Source of the DNA: an uncultured Clostridia bacterium
Lineage (GTDB): Bacteria > Bacillota > Clostridia > Oscillospirales > Acutalibacteraceae
Reading direction: 5' to 3'
Assembly (NCBI GenBank): GCA_947627345.1
Contig: CANQVS010000003.1
Span: 58,385 to 122,384, forward strand
DNA length: 64,000 nt
The notes below the pieces were generated by a model. The model made no database searches. It saw nothing but the letters and a program-made list of their open reading frames with translations, and had not been told where the DNA came from. This document shows positions 27,269 through 35,498 of the stretch, one piece after another. Positions within the stretch are counted from its first letter, which is position 1, and each line of letters opens with the position of its first letter. Both the position numbers and the translations under genes were made by a program.

Positions 27269-28759
27269 TTAATACCAATCGTGCTTCTCATTTCGGTTCA
27301 GCGCATTAATTTGTTTCATTTCATCGTCAGTCAGTTTGAAATCATAAAGTTCCGTATTCTCCTGTATATGGTCAGGATTACTTGATCCCGGAATAACTAC
27401 AACTCCCTTTTGCAGATTCCATCGCAGTATAACCTGTGCGGAGGATTTTTTATGTTCTTTTGCAATAGAGGTAATTACCTCATCTCCTAACAGTTCTGCT
27501 GTGTGTCTCCGTCCTCCAAGAGGATACCATCCTTCTGTCACTATTCCAAGGCTGTGAATATACTTAATGACTTCATTTTCCTGATAGTAAGGATGAATTT
27601 CATTTTGTACTACTGCCGGAGTAATTGTTACCTGAGGTAAAAATTCCTGCAATTCCTCAATGTACCAGTTGGACAAACCTATGGAACGGATTTTTCCTTC
27701 CTTTACTGCTTTCTCCATTGCCTTGTATGCTTTCACATCTCCTGTTCCGGGGTGGTGTAATAACATCAAATCAATATATTCAATATCTAATTTTTTAAGT
27801 GCCTCATCTATAGCTTTCTCAGGATTATCAAACTGATTAGGATATAACTTCGTGGTTACAAAGATTTCCTCACGTGGAATGCCGGAGTTCCTGACTGCCT
27901 TTCCGACTTCTTTTTCGTTATCATACATATACGCAGTATCTATCAGCCTGACTCCCCGATTTAATGCCTCGGAAACAGAATTCACACAGGTATCACCTAA
28001 CAAACTGTAAGTACCGATTCCGTTGAGCGGCATTTCATATCCGCTGTTTAATTTCACGGTTTTTGTTTCAAAGTTAAAGTCACGCTCCACTGTCTGTCCC
28101 TCTTTGTTTTCTTCATTAAAAGGTTTTACGCCTGTTTCTTTCAGCCATTGTACAATTTCATCCTTTGTAGTACTTGATGAAAACCGCCTGCCTGATTTCC
28201 ATTTCACACTGTTATCTGTAAGCGTATGGAGATTAGTATCGCTGGAGCCGATTCCACTGCTATGAGAAGTACAGAACGGCACAATCGTCTTACTGCCGAA
28301 GTCATAACTTTCCAAAAAAGTACTGATTATTCTTGGAGCCTGACCCCACCAAATGGGATAACCAAGCACTATGGTATCGTATTGCTCCATATTCTCTATA
28401 CCTTTGGAAATCGTAGGTCTTGCGTTGGGATCATTCTGTTCTTTTGTCGCTCTGGAATCAGAATTACCGTAATTCAAATCTTCATCGCTATATGGAGTTT
28501 TGGGTTCAATTTCATACAAATCCGAATTCAGATACTCCGCCGCATACTCTGCCAATGCCTTTGTTGTTCCTGTACACGAAAAATAGGCAACTAAACTGGT
28601 TGTTTTCTTCAAATTATGTCCCTTTTTATTTTTGTTACTTTCCGATGCTATACTATCCGAAACTTCATTTTTATTATTATCGGAGTCGATTTTTTCTCCG
28701 CACGCTACCAGACCTATTAACATAACAAGAATCAAAGCTATACCACATATTTTTTTCAT
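27269..28759 (-). CDS. Lipoprotein flavodoxin - aldo/keto reductase fusion
   Basis: About 496 residues. An N-terminal lipoprotein signal ends in LIGLVAC, so the protein is probably membrane-anchored outside. A charged linker leads to a flavodoxin domain (FSCTGTTKALA; GYPIWWG) and an aldo/keto reductase with Asp/Tyr (DTAYMYDNE), Lys (TTKL) and His (LLHHPG). The start is the ATG at 28759; an upstream extension to 28831 overlaps the hydrolase gene. It lies 31 bases after the hydrolase, in the LysR-linked operon, and was probably the source of the copy fused in the next gene. Confidence 0.85.
   Translation of the reverse strand: MKKICGIALILVMLIGLVACGEKIDSDNNKNEVSDSIASESNKNKKGHNLKKTTSLVAYFSCTGTTKALAEYAAEYLNSDLYEIEPKTPYSDEDLNYGNSDSRATKEQNDPNARPTISKGIENMEQYDTIVLGYPIWWGQAPRIISTFLESYDFGSKTIVPFCTSHSSGIGSSDTNLHTLTDNSVKWKSGRRFSSSTTKDEIVQWLKETGVKPFNEENKEGQTVERDFNFETKTVKLNSGYEMPLNGIGTYSLLGDTCVNSVSEALNRGVRLIDTAYMYDNEKEVGKAVRNSGIPREEIFVTTKLYPNQFDNPEKAIDEALKKLDIEYIDLMLLHHPGTGDVKAYKAMEKAVKEGKIRSIGLSNWYIEELQEFLPQVTITPAVVQNEIHPYYQENEVIKYIHSLGIVTEGWYPLGGRRHTAELLGDEVITSIAKEHKKSSAQVILRWNLQKGVVVIPGSSNPDHIQENTELYDFKLTDDEMKQINALNRNEKHDWY
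27270..28596 (-). repeat. 1327-bp direct repeat, copy 2
   Basis: Same length as copy 1 at 24897-26223, with no differences noticed. Identity stops abruptly within the codons after the flavodoxin start (ACTAAA). Confidence 0.9.
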
Positions 28760-28790
28760 AAATTTACAGCCTTTCAAATCAACAACTTCT

Positions 28791-29765
28791 TTATACGAGA
28801 TATGTGTTAAAAAATTCCGTAATTTTATCAAACGGTATTATGTCTTTTCTATCGTAAAGGTCTGTGTGAACCGCGTCTTTAATAATCATAAGCTCCTTAT
28901 TATCACCTTTTAACTTCTTGAACGCGTCCTCGCTGAAATACTTTGAGTGGGCTTTTTCTCCGTGTATTAATAAAACCGCACTTCTTATTTCATCGGCATA
29001 CGAAAGAATAGGCATATTCATAAACGAAAGCGCGGAGGTCGTGTTCCAACCGCCGTTTGAATTAAGCGAACGCTTATGATAACCGCGTTTTGTTTTATAG
29101 TAATCATAGTAATCCTTAACGAAGAACGGCGCGTCATCGGGCAACGGGTCAACAACACCTCCGCCTAACTGATATTCCCCGTTTTTATAGTCCTCCGTCC
29201 TCTGCGCGTTAAGTTTTTTCCTAAGCTCATAGCGTTCATCGGCGCCCATAGCGTCAAAATATCCGTTCGCGTTAACACGGCTCATATCGTACATTGTAGA
29301 CGCGACGGTTGCCTTAATGCGTGAATCTATAGCCGCAGTATTCAAAGCCATTCCGCCCCAACCGCAGATTCCGAGTATTCCGATACGCTCGCTGTCAACA
29401 TTCTCCTGAACAGAAAGAAAATCAACCGCCGCGGAAAAATCTTCCGTATTAATATCGGGAGACGCAACGTATCTCGGCTGTCCTCCGCTTTCACCCGTAA
29501 AGGACGGGTCGAACGCTATTGTCAGAAATCCTCTTTCCGCGAGAGTTTGGGCATATAGTCCTGAGCTTTGCTCCTTAACTGCGCCGAAAGGTCCGCATAC
29601 AGCTACAGCGGAAAGCTTTCCCTGCGTGTTTTTCGGCTCATACAAATCGGCCGCTAAAGTTATTCCGTATCTGTTATGGAACGTAACCTTTCTGTGATTT
29701 ACCTTTTCACTTTTAGGAAATGTCTTATCCCATTCATTTGTCAAAGTTATTTTTTCTTTAAACAT
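28791..29765 (-). CDS. Alpha/beta hydrolase with cysteine nucleophile motif (YcjY/dienelactone hydrolase-like)
   Basis: A 324-residue cytoplasmic alpha/beta hydrolase. The nucleophile elbow reads GICGWGG, so Cys replaces the usual Ser, as in dienelactone-hydrolase-like and YcjY proteins. The acid is likely in LLIHGEKAHSK and the His in KDAVHTDLYD. No signal peptide. It overlaps the small upstream gene by 8 bases and precedes the flavodoxin-reductase gene, so all are likely one operon under the LysR regulator. Substrate unknown. Confidence 0.85.
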   Translation of the reverse strand: MFKEKITLTNEWDKTFPKSEKVNHRKVTFHNRYGITLAADLYEPKNTQGKLSAVAVCGPFGAVKEQSSGLYAQTLAERGFLTIAFDPSFTGESGGQPRYVASPDINTEDFSAAVDFLSVQENVDSERIGILGICGWGGMALNTAAIDSRIKATVASTMYDMSRVNANGYFDAMGADERYELRKKLNAQRTEDYKNGEYQLGGGVVDPLPDDAPFFVKDYYDYYKTKRGYHKRSLNSNGGWNTTSALSFMNMPILSYADEIRSAVLLIHGEKAHSKYFSEDAFKKLKGDNKELMIIKDAVHTDLYDRKDIIPFDKITEFFNTYLV

Positions 29766-30012
29766 TTTCTTTACCTCCGTTTATATGTGTTTTCTTAATT
29801 TCATATACGAGAAAATCCAGACAATCAATCTGTTCTTCACTTTTGTGGAGTTTGTTAAGTAATACTGTCCTTTGTTGTGCAAGCATATTACTCAGTTTTA
29901 TCCATTCCCTATTTTGGGCAAGAATCAGACATTGATTGGCTTCTGATTCGTTATACCCTGCGTCGATTAAGTTCTGATACAGCATTGCTTTGATGTCTCC
30001 TGCATAGGCCAT
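29758..30012 (-). CDS. Small conserved protein of the LysR-linked operon
   Basis: About 84 residues, mostly helical and charged (AMLYQNLIDAGYNESEANQC, QQRTVLLNKLHKSEEQIDCL). The ATG at 30012 lies eight bases after AAGGAGG; longer starts cross the operator and lack a site. I recognise no named family, though the pattern recalls the helical tails of MerR-type regulators. First gene of the operon, overlapping the hydrolase start. Confidence 0.6.
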   Translation of the reverse strand: MAYAGDIKAMLYQNLIDAGYNESEANQCLILAQNREWIKLSNMLAQQRTVLLNKLHKSEEQIDCLDFLVYEIKKTHINGGKENV

Positions 30013-30079
30013 ATACATCGCCTCCTTACATTTATATTTTACCCTCTTTCTTATGATATGTCTAATACTTATAAATAAT

Positions 30080-30120
30080 ATCGTGTTATTATTGACAAGA
30101 ATAACACGATAAAATATAAT
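30080..30120 (+). promoter_or_regulatory. LysR promoter with an 11-bp inverted-repeat operator
   Basis: ATCGTGTTATT (30080-30090) and AATAACACGAT (30100-30110) form a perfect inverted repeat spaced by 9 bases. It overlaps TTGACA (30092-30097), 17-base spacer, TATAAT (30115-30120) of the LysR gene. The site lies between the divergent genes and probably controls both. Confidence 0.75.
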
Positions 30121-30148
30121 AAAAATATCTGGTATAGGAGTGATATAT

Positions 30149-31060
30149 ATGGAAATACGAGTTTTAAGATATTTCTTAGAAATAGCCCGTGAAGAGAATA
30201 TGACACGTGCATCCAATAGGCTTCACGTATCTCAGCCTACTCTATCCAAACAAATGAAAGACTTGGAGGCAGAACTCGGCAAAAAATTATTCCGCCGTAG
30301 CAGTGCGAGTATTCATCTTACAGACGAAGGAATGTTACTGAGAAAGCGAGCGGAAGATATCCTCGCAATGGTTGACAAAACCATAGATGAATTCAAGGCA
30401 CTCAATGAGATTATAGGTGGCGATGTTTATATTGGATGTGCTGAATCATATCAAATACGCTATCTTGCAGAGATCATTAAAAATTTTCGGGAAATTTATC
30501 CAATGCTCAAATACCATATCTTAAGCGGTGATACGGCGCAGGTTTCGGAGCGTCTTAATCGCGGGCTGCTGGATTTCGCGGTCATTGTAGAGCCTCCAAA
30601 TCTTCAAAAATACAACTATATTGAGCTTCCTGTTGCCGACAGTTGGGGTGTGGTTATGAGAAAAGACTGTCCATTATCAGAAAAACAGTCTATTACAGCG
30701 GACGATCTAATTGGTTTTGATTTGATCACCTCTCCACAGTCATTGGAAGCCGATTTTCCCAGATGGTGCGGAGAAAAACTCGATAAACTTAATATAGTCG
30801 GAACAGTCAATCTGTTTTATAACGGAACTGTATTTGTAAAATCAGGTGACTGTCTGCTTTTGACTTTTGACCGCCTTGCGGACACGGGCAGCAACAACGA
30901 ACTATGCTTCCGCCCTCTAACACCGACGCTCAAATCAAAAATGTTTATTATTTGGAAGCGATATCAGGTATTTAGTCCAATTGCAGAACGGCTGGTTGAG
31001 AAAATTAAGGAGAAATTTGGCAAAAATATTCTTAATAACAGCAATGCAAGCGTAAAATAA
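30149..31060 (+). CDS. LysR-family transcriptional regulator
   Basis: A 303-residue LysR regulator. The winged helix covers 1-60 (MTRASNRLHVSQPTLSKQMKDLEAELGKKLF) and the periplasmic-binding-like effector domain about 90-295. It is closest in style to regulators that sit divergent from aldo/keto reductase and flavodoxin genes in gut clostridia. The ATG at 30149 follows GGAG; a GTG at 30140 would overlap that site. Likely activates the divergent operon at 30012-24896 in response to an unknown small molecule. Confidence 0.9.
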   Translation: MEIRVLRYFLEIAREENMTRASNRLHVSQPTLSKQMKDLEAELGKKLFRRSSASIHLTDEGMLLRKRAEDILAMVDKTIDEFKALNEIIGGDVYIGCAESYQIRYLAEIIKNFREIYPMLKYHILSGDTAQVSERLNRGLLDFAVIVEPPNLQKYNYIELPVADSWGVVMRKDCPLSEKQSITADDLIGFDLITSPQSLEADFPRWCGEKLDKLNIVGTVNLFYNGTVFVKSGDCLLLTFDRLADTGSNNELCFRPLTPTLKSKMFIIWKRYQVFSPIAERLVEKIKEKFGKNILNNSNASVK

Positions 31061-31209
31061 CCCCATATATACAAAACGCACACTTTATTTTAAGATAGTA
31101 AAACCCCAGAAATGGGTAAGCTGGACGGAAACAAAGGAAAAGGTCCGGAGATTTATCAATGAATTTTTTCTCCCCCAACTGTTGTTAAGCTAATGTAGAG
31201 ACAAACTTA

Positions 31210-31404
31210 GTACTCGCTTGAAAGGGCGATTTTAAAGGTAAAAACGGAGTAAACCCAACGGCGGGGAAATGCTCACGCAGGAGCATTTCCCCTTTCCGCC
31301 TTTCGAGCCCAGTTGGCAAAACTAAAAGCAAGCCCTTTGGACTTGCTTTTTGTTTTGGCTCCCCCAACTGGGCTCGAACCAGTGACATCATGATTAACAG
31401 TCAT
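31210..31404 (+). repeat. 195-bp direct repeat, copy 2 (tRNA-Asn 3' end plus flank)
   Basis: Same length as copy 1 at 24616-24810, with a handful of substitutions near its left end. Includes the same GGGGAAATGCTC hairpin and terminator-like stem. Confidence 0.9.
31354..31404 (+). repeat. Left attachment core of the prophage
   Basis: Identical to 63839-63889 of the tRNA-Asn gene. Marks the left end of the integrated phage. The sequence diverges right after the shared AACAGTCAT. Confidence 0.88.
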
Positions 31405-31462
31405 ACAATAATTTTACTAAAACGGCTTAAATACTGCACTAATCACAGTTTTTAATTAAACT

Positions 31463-31481
31463 CGTAGCAACCGCGGAGCAA
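31463..31481 (+). repeat. 19-bp arm-type repeat, left copy
   Basis: CGTAGCAACCGCGGAGCAA, identical to 63707-63725 at the other end of the prophage, same orientation. Each lies inside the prophage 60-115 bases from an att core, as integrase arm sites do. Confidence 0.65.
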
Positions 31482-31549
31482 TTTTGATAATTTCAAAAAA
31501 CATATTTCGTCATTAATTAATATCCCTCAATATTCAAAAAATAACGAAA

Positions 31550-31590
31550 GATCCCCTGTAGTTTTACTACAGGGGAAAATTTTCGTTGAT
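31550..31590. terminator. Hairpin with T tract near the left prophage end
   Basis: TCCCCTGTAGT / ACTACAGGGGA stem with a 3-base loop, followed by AAAATTTTCG. Probably a late-transcript terminator or bidirectional barrier. Confidence 0.6.
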
Positions 31591-31600
31591 ATGTAAATTA

Positions 31601-31645
31601 TTAAAAAGTCAAATTACCCATAAGGTAACTTGACTTTAACTTACC
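31601..31645 (-). terminator. Hairpin after the lysin gene
   Basis: AAAGTCAAATTACC / GGTAACTTGACTTT, 14 pairs with one mismatch, 5-base loop. Likely ends the phage late transcript. Confidence 0.5.
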
Positions 31646-31801
31646 ATTGAGAAACCGCAGTATGTAGTTAGCTACAATGTATTACTTACACAAATACATT
31701 ATAGCATACTTAGTTTCTTTTTGCAGCTGAACTATTCGATTACGCCCAATCATGCTCAAGTGAAATGATTTTTTTCATAACAATCACTCCTTTTTAAACT
31801 G

Positions 31802-32680
31802 TTATAGCTTAGCATAATAATGCTTGCCATTAACTTTGATATAAGAATAACCTTTATATTCACCCTTTTCAATCTCGCAGATTGATGTGTATTTTGTATT
31901 CTTTTTAAGCTTAACTTTATCGGAAAGCTTTTTATCTTCGATAAGAAATGCGTTTGTATCGGATTTAAGAGTGTATTTCTTAAAGCTTGACAGGCCTTTA
32001 ACATTAAGATGTTTATTCATCATCCAACCCGTTATATCTTCGTACTTAACCTTGCTCCAACCGTAGCCGTCATCTGTGTCCTCAACAAGCGTTACCTTAT
32101 CGCCTTTTTTAAGGTTTTTTAAATTTTTAGAGCTTTCGCCGATGACATCTTTATAAGCATATTTGTAAATCGCGCCGTTCTCTTTCAAAACGGCGGTTTT
32201 TTCTGATTTTGCAAATTTCGGCGTGCAATAGCCAACAATCCTTGAGTTTGTTAAGGAATATTTCCACCGTGCGCATTCGCCGTCCGATTTGTTTCCGCTG
32301 TTCCCCTCAATAGTGTGAACATATCCATCTGCTGTTTTTTCAACAATTCCGATATGGCTTGCTGGCATACCGTCACCGTCTATGTAATCGAATAAGATAA
32401 TATCTGACGGCTTTGGAGTGTAATCTTTTCTTTCGTGGAAAAGCCCCTTGCTTTTAAAGAAGTTTAACATAACGGATGAGGAGGCTGTATGAGTGATAAT
32501 ATCCTTTGGTACTCCCGCGTTTACCGCGCAGTAAACGACCGTTGCGCAACACCACGCCCATTTGCCCGAGCCGATATTTTCAACGTTTTTGTTGTACCAG
32601 TTTCGTACCTTATCACCGCCGACAGTTCCGACCAGTTTTTTTGCGATATTTAAAAATTCATTAGCTGTTGCTTTAGCCAT
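31802..32680 (-). CDS. Phage endolysin: CHAP amidase/peptidase with C-terminal SH3-like repeats
   Basis: About 292 residues. The N-terminal CHAP domain (about 1-155) has the catalytic Cys in KWAWCCATVVYCA and His in MPASHIGIVEK, with the typical GYVHTIEGNSG. The C-terminal part (about 165-292) holds SH3-like wall-binding segments (LKKGDKVTLVEDTDDGYGWSK, later EIEKGEYKGYSYIKVNG). It cleaves peptidoglycan at lysis. The ATG at 32680 follows AAGGACGGTGG. It overlaps the end of the holin-like gene upstream, as expected of a lysis cassette. Confidence 0.9.
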   Translation of the reverse strand: MAKATANEFLNIAKKLVGTVGGDKVRNWYNKNVENIGSGKWAWCCATVVYCAVNAGVPKDIITHTASSSVMLNFFKSKGLFHERKDYTPKPSDIILFDYIDGDGMPASHIGIVEKTADGYVHTIEGNSGNKSDGECARWKYSLTNSRIVGYCTPKFAKSEKTAVLKENGAIYKYAYKDVIGESSKNLKNLKKGDKVTLVEDTDDGYGWSKVKYEDITGWMMNKHLNVKGLSSFKKYTLKSDTNAFLIEDKKLSDKVKLKKNTKYTSICEIEKGEYKGYSYIKVNGKHYYAKL

Positions 32681-32996
32681 TATTTCCACCGTCCTTGAAG
32701 CTTTTAATCTGTTTAATAGTCTGAATTACTTTATCATAGCCGTTTGTCGCGACAAGAAAGCTAAGATACACAAGTACCGCTGTTTCAATTATTATCTGCG
32801 TTGTAATTTGAATGTTGTTGTATAAACAATATAAAAATACAATGAATACAGATAAAACTGCTGAAACTATAACGGCTAAAATGTTTGATGAATAATTCTT
32901 GTTACTCGTATCAAGTATGTACTTTATTCCCTGCACAGTCAGGGTAGTGAGTATGCTCACGACAAATAAAATAATAAAAATAAACTGTATTCCCAA
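32673..32996 (-). CDS. Putative phage holin
   Basis: About 107 residues with three hydrophobic helices (about 1-20, 32-52, 63-83) and a charged tail (IQTIKQIKSFKDGG), directly before the lysin with overlap. The TTG at 32996 follows GAGGAAG and overlaps the end of the previous gene. Position and topology suggest a holin; no strong family motif is visible. Confidence 0.65.
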   Translation of the reverse strand: MGIQFIFIILFVVSILTTLTVQGIKYILDTSNKNYSSNILAVIVSAVLSVFIVFLYCLYNNIQITTQIIIETAVLVYLSFLVATNGYDKVIQTIKQIKSFKDGGNNG

Positions 32997-32997
32997 T

Positions 32998-33276
32998 TTA
33001 ATCTTCCTCACTTTCTTCACTTTCGAGTTCAAGTTCATTATCTCCGACTTTAACTCTTTTGATTTTAATTCCTTTTAAGGTTAAGATACCCGACATTACT
33101 ATCGCTATGGTTAAAGCTGAAAATACACAATAGATAAGACTGTCGGGAACTGTGTTCCCATTACTGCTGATTATTAAAATTGCGATTGTAAAAAACGTCA
33201 TAAATACGAATGAAAAGAAAATAATGACGGTTCTCGTTTTCATCTTTTTAATCCAATTCCAAAATTTCTCAATCAT
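32998..33276 (-). CDS. Small membrane protein of the lysis module
   Basis: A 92-residue protein with two transmembrane helices (about 17-37 and 47-67) and an acidic C-terminus (GDNELELESEESEED). It overlaps its neighbours at both ends. It might be a second holin, antiholin or accessory lysis protein. No family recognised. Confidence 0.6.
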   Translation of the reverse strand: MIEKFWNWIKKMKTRTVIIFFSFVFMTFFTIAILIISSNGNTVPDSLIYCVFSALTIAIVMSGILTLKGIKIKRVKVGDNELELESEESEED

Positions 33277-33599
33277 TCTTTTCGCTCCTGTGTCGGCAGG
33301 TTCATTACCTGCTCGTGAAGCTCGGTCATAGTTCCGTTACCGCCGAGTTCGTGGTACGCTATGTAAGCTTTATCAAACGCGTCTTTCGCGTATATTTTAC
33401 AATACCGCTTTTGAATATATTTCTCTCCACTCCGTATCATTTCAGCTCTAAGTAAGGAACAAACTCCATTTTCAAGAGCTTTTTCCTTGTCAAGCTGTTT
33501 TTTTAACTTTGAGCGCAGAGAAATTGAAACGGTTCCCACGCCTGCTACGACTACTCCGAATATCACTTCAAGCCAGTATTGCATAATAAACTCAATCAT
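33273..33599 (-). CDS. Phage membrane-anchored protein of the lysis module
   Basis: A 108-residue protein with one N-terminal transmembrane helix (about 9-28) and a soluble helical part (LRSKLKKQLDKEKALENG..., YIAYHELGGNGTMTELHEQV). Such genes are common just before holin and lysin in clostridial siphophages, with no known function. The 4-base overlap with the next gene shows translational coupling. Confidence 0.6.
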   Translation of the reverse strand: MIEFIMQYWLEVIFGVVVAGVGTVSISLRSKLKKQLDKEKALENGVCSLLRAEMIRSGEKYIQKRYCKIYAKDAFDKAYIAYHELGGNGTMTELHEQVMNLPTQERKE

Positions 33600-33802
33600 T
33601 ATACACCCTCTCTTTCTATAGGCTTGTCCACAGGTTCAGGCAGAGGAGTGTTTTCATCAATCTCTATAAAACTATCCTTGCGCTCGCCTTTTGCAAGGTA
33701 AATTTCCTTAACGCGCATTGTTTGTGTTTCTTTATCGGTAATTACCATACCTTCGTCTGCGGTCAGCTTTCTTAAATTAACTGTAGTGGATGTCAATTCC
33801 AT
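33599..33802 (-). CDS. Small phage protein after the tail fibre genes
   Basis: About 67 residues, acidic, with VNLRKLTADEGMVITDKETQ near the N-terminus and a Pro-rich end. The ATG at 33802 lies eight bases after GAGGA. It resembles short XkdX-neighbour proteins found between fibres and holins. Function unknown. Confidence 0.6.
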   Translation of the reverse strand: MELTSTTVNLRKLTADEGMVITDKETQTMRVKEIYLAKGERKDSFIEIDENTPLPEPVDKPIEREGV

Positions 33803-33806
33803 TATC

Positions 33807-33992
33807 TCATTCCTCACTTTCTATCGGAATATCAGTTTCAACATATGTATTCTCGCTGTTCATAATCTCTATAGCTTCGCTGTAAAGAGTGCCTGTCAGC
33901 TCGTTTTTTATCATCATTCCGTTATCTGATTTAAACTGATAGAGCTTAACTCCGTCTTTACGGGTTTTAAAATATTTTCCTTTAATCTGCAT
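33807..33992 (-). CDS. Small phage protein between fibre and lysis genes
   Basis: A 61-residue protein (GKYFKTRKDGVKLYQFKSDN) starting behind AGGTGAGAAT. No domain recognised. It lies 8 bases after the fibre gene and precedes the 33599-33802 gene. Confidence 0.6.
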   Translation of the reverse strand: MQIKGKYFKTRKDGVKLYQFKSDNGMMIKNELTGTLYSEAIEIMNSENTYVETDIPIESEE

Positions 33993-34000
33993 ATTCTCAC

Positions 34001-35491
34001 CTACTTAATGTGCAGTAATTCACTATGAATGGGATAGTCTGCTTCATCTAATGCCCTAATCAGAACGTGGCTTGAATATTCGTCCGAAAATACTCCGCGA
34101 CTAATTATTCTTGTTTCGCCTGTTTCGGGATTAGTTTCGGCTTCACAGCCATTTACTGTCACGCAATCCCATTTAGAGACTTCTCCGTCATATTCGGGAA
34201 TGTGTATTTCACCAACTGCAATATTGCCTTTATCATCAAAGCCAGCGATTTGGTCGCCGAATAAGCTCCAGTTTGTGGCTGACTTGTAATCTTCCACACT
34301 TTGAGAGGGAACATAGATATATCCGTATCCATTACTTACAGGTGAATTAGTGAAGGCGTTTGCGCCACTTCCCATTGTACAATCCATTCTTCCTAAAATT
34401 ACAGCAGTTAAAGCATAAGAGTCTCCCATAAAGGGATATGAGGCTGTAGCCACAAACTGTTTAAGCCGTGGAAAATATATAGACTGTATAGAATAAATAT
34501 CATCAAAAGCATTACGAACATCTATATTCTCTAATTTAGGTATATTGATGTTTTTCAATATCGACATCGACTGTAAATCAAGTCCTATTGTCGTAACATC
34601 AGGTAAATTTATACTTACTAAACTTGTATTATTGGAAATTGCCGAACTCGTACGATTTGAGGGAGGGTGTAAATCAGAAAGATTTCGGATTTCTAATTTT
34701 TCGAGCTTAGAACAATGTGCTACCATACTTGAACTTGCAGAACGAATATTATTCATTTTTAGAAGCCCTATGCGAGCGTTTAAGTTGTAAAACATATTAT
34801 CCCGCGTCTCTTCGCCGTTGTACTCCAAAACTTCAACGCCATTTTTAAAAAAGTCACTCAAAGTGGTAGCCTTTTCTTCGAGTTCCTTTTGCTGACTGTA
34901 AGATATATCAACAAGCTGTTCGACCGCTTCTTGAGTAGTAGCAAGTTCAGATTTAATGCTGTCGATTTCAGAGTTAAGCTCAGCAATAGTCTGCTCGGAC
35001 AATTCACCCTTAGAAAGCAAGTCCGTTATTTCCGATTGCTTTTCGCTAAGTTCCTTTTGAAGCTCTTTTAACTTCTCATCTAAGTCTGCACGGGGTAAGA
35101 TTTCTTCTGTAGGGCTTTCACTCTCCTCAACATTAAGGCTGACGGGATTGGTAATTCCAATGACATTATCCTTATCATCTGCGATGCGGACTATAAGCTT
35201 TAGTTCCTGTGCTTTTTCAGTCAAATCATATGTAATAGGCAGTCTGCCCTCGTATTCTTCGCAGAGAGTTTTATTTGTTTTCGGTTGAAAGTCGATTTTA
35301 AATGACATATATCTGTCATCAGAAAATATGACCTGTAATTCAAAGTTCAGTTTCTCTGTGTCATAAATGCCAATTTTATTACCGACTACAAAATACAACC
35401 ACGAGATTTTATTTTCACCGACATATATTTTCTCGCCGTAGCTCTGACGGCTTAATTTTTTATTGCTTAGAATTTTAAATTTAATCATCAT
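34001..35491 (-). CDS. Phage tail/baseplate protein with BppU-like N-terminus, coiled coil and LRR-like domain
   Basis: A 496-residue protein. The N-terminal beta-rich region (about 1-125) resembles BppU-type baseplate proteins that hold receptor-binding proteins. A coiled coil covers about 130-215 (LDEKLKELQKELSEKQSEI). Leucine-rich, BspA-like strands follow at about 225-400 (LVSINLPDVTTIG, LKNINIPKLENID). An Ig- or lectin-like tail ends the protein. It is likely part of the receptor-binding apparatus. Two Met codons start it; the second (35488) is better spaced from AGGGGTGA. Confidence 0.7.
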   Translation of the reverse strand: MMIKFKILSNKKLSRQSYGEKIYVGENKISWLYFVVGNKIGIYDTEKLNFELQVIFSDDRYMSFKIDFQPKTNKTLCEEYEGRLPITYDLTEKAQELKLIVRIADDKDNVIGITNPVSLNVEESESPTEEILPRADLDEKLKELQKELSEKQSEITDLLSKGELSEQTIAELNSEIDSIKSELATTQEAVEQLVDISYSQQKELEEKATTLSDFFKNGVEVLEYNGEETRDNMFYNLNARIGLLKMNNIRSASSSMVAHCSKLEKLEIRNLSDLHPPSNRTSSAISNNTSLVSINLPDVTTIGLDLQSMSILKNINIPKLENIDVRNAFDDIYSIQSIYFPRLKQFVATASYPFMGDSYALTAVILGRMDCTMGSGANAFTNSPVSNGYGYIYVPSQSVEDYKSATNWSLFGDQIAGFDDKGNIAVGEIHIPEYDGEVSKWDCVTVNGCEAETNPETGETRIISRGVFSDEYSSHVLIRALDEADYPIHSELLHIK

Positions 35492-35498
35492 TTCACCC

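Larger units (their letters stand above)
24616..31404. mobile_element. tRNA-Asn-associated islet bounded by 195-bp repeats
   Basis: About 6.6 kb lies between two direct repeats that each contain the 3' end of tRNA-Asn. Cargo is a LysR regulator, a small protein, an alpha/beta hydrolase and two flavodoxin-aldo/keto reductase proteins. No integrase lies inside; the nearest is the relic at 22600 to the left and the prophage integrase to the right. It may be a former integrative element or a tandem integration remnant next to the prophage. Confidence 0.6.
31061..31801. other. Gene-free junction between the islet and the prophage
   Basis: No credible gene. It holds the second 195-bp repeat, the left prophage att core, the left arm-type 19-mer and two hairpins (31550-31590 and 31601-31645). 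Confidence 0.7.

Noticed and set aside
25853..28725. Matching plus-strand frames in both 1327-bp copies
   Set aside because: Conserved only because the DNA is duplicated; no ribosome sites and opposite to real genes.
31185..31391. 68-codon frame over the second 195-bp repeat
   Set aside because: Same reason: it reads through a tRNA fragment and hairpins.
24760..31404. Possible extra tRNA-Asn genes at 24760 and 31354
   Set aside because: Only the 3' half is present; the acceptor 5' strand and D-arm are missing.
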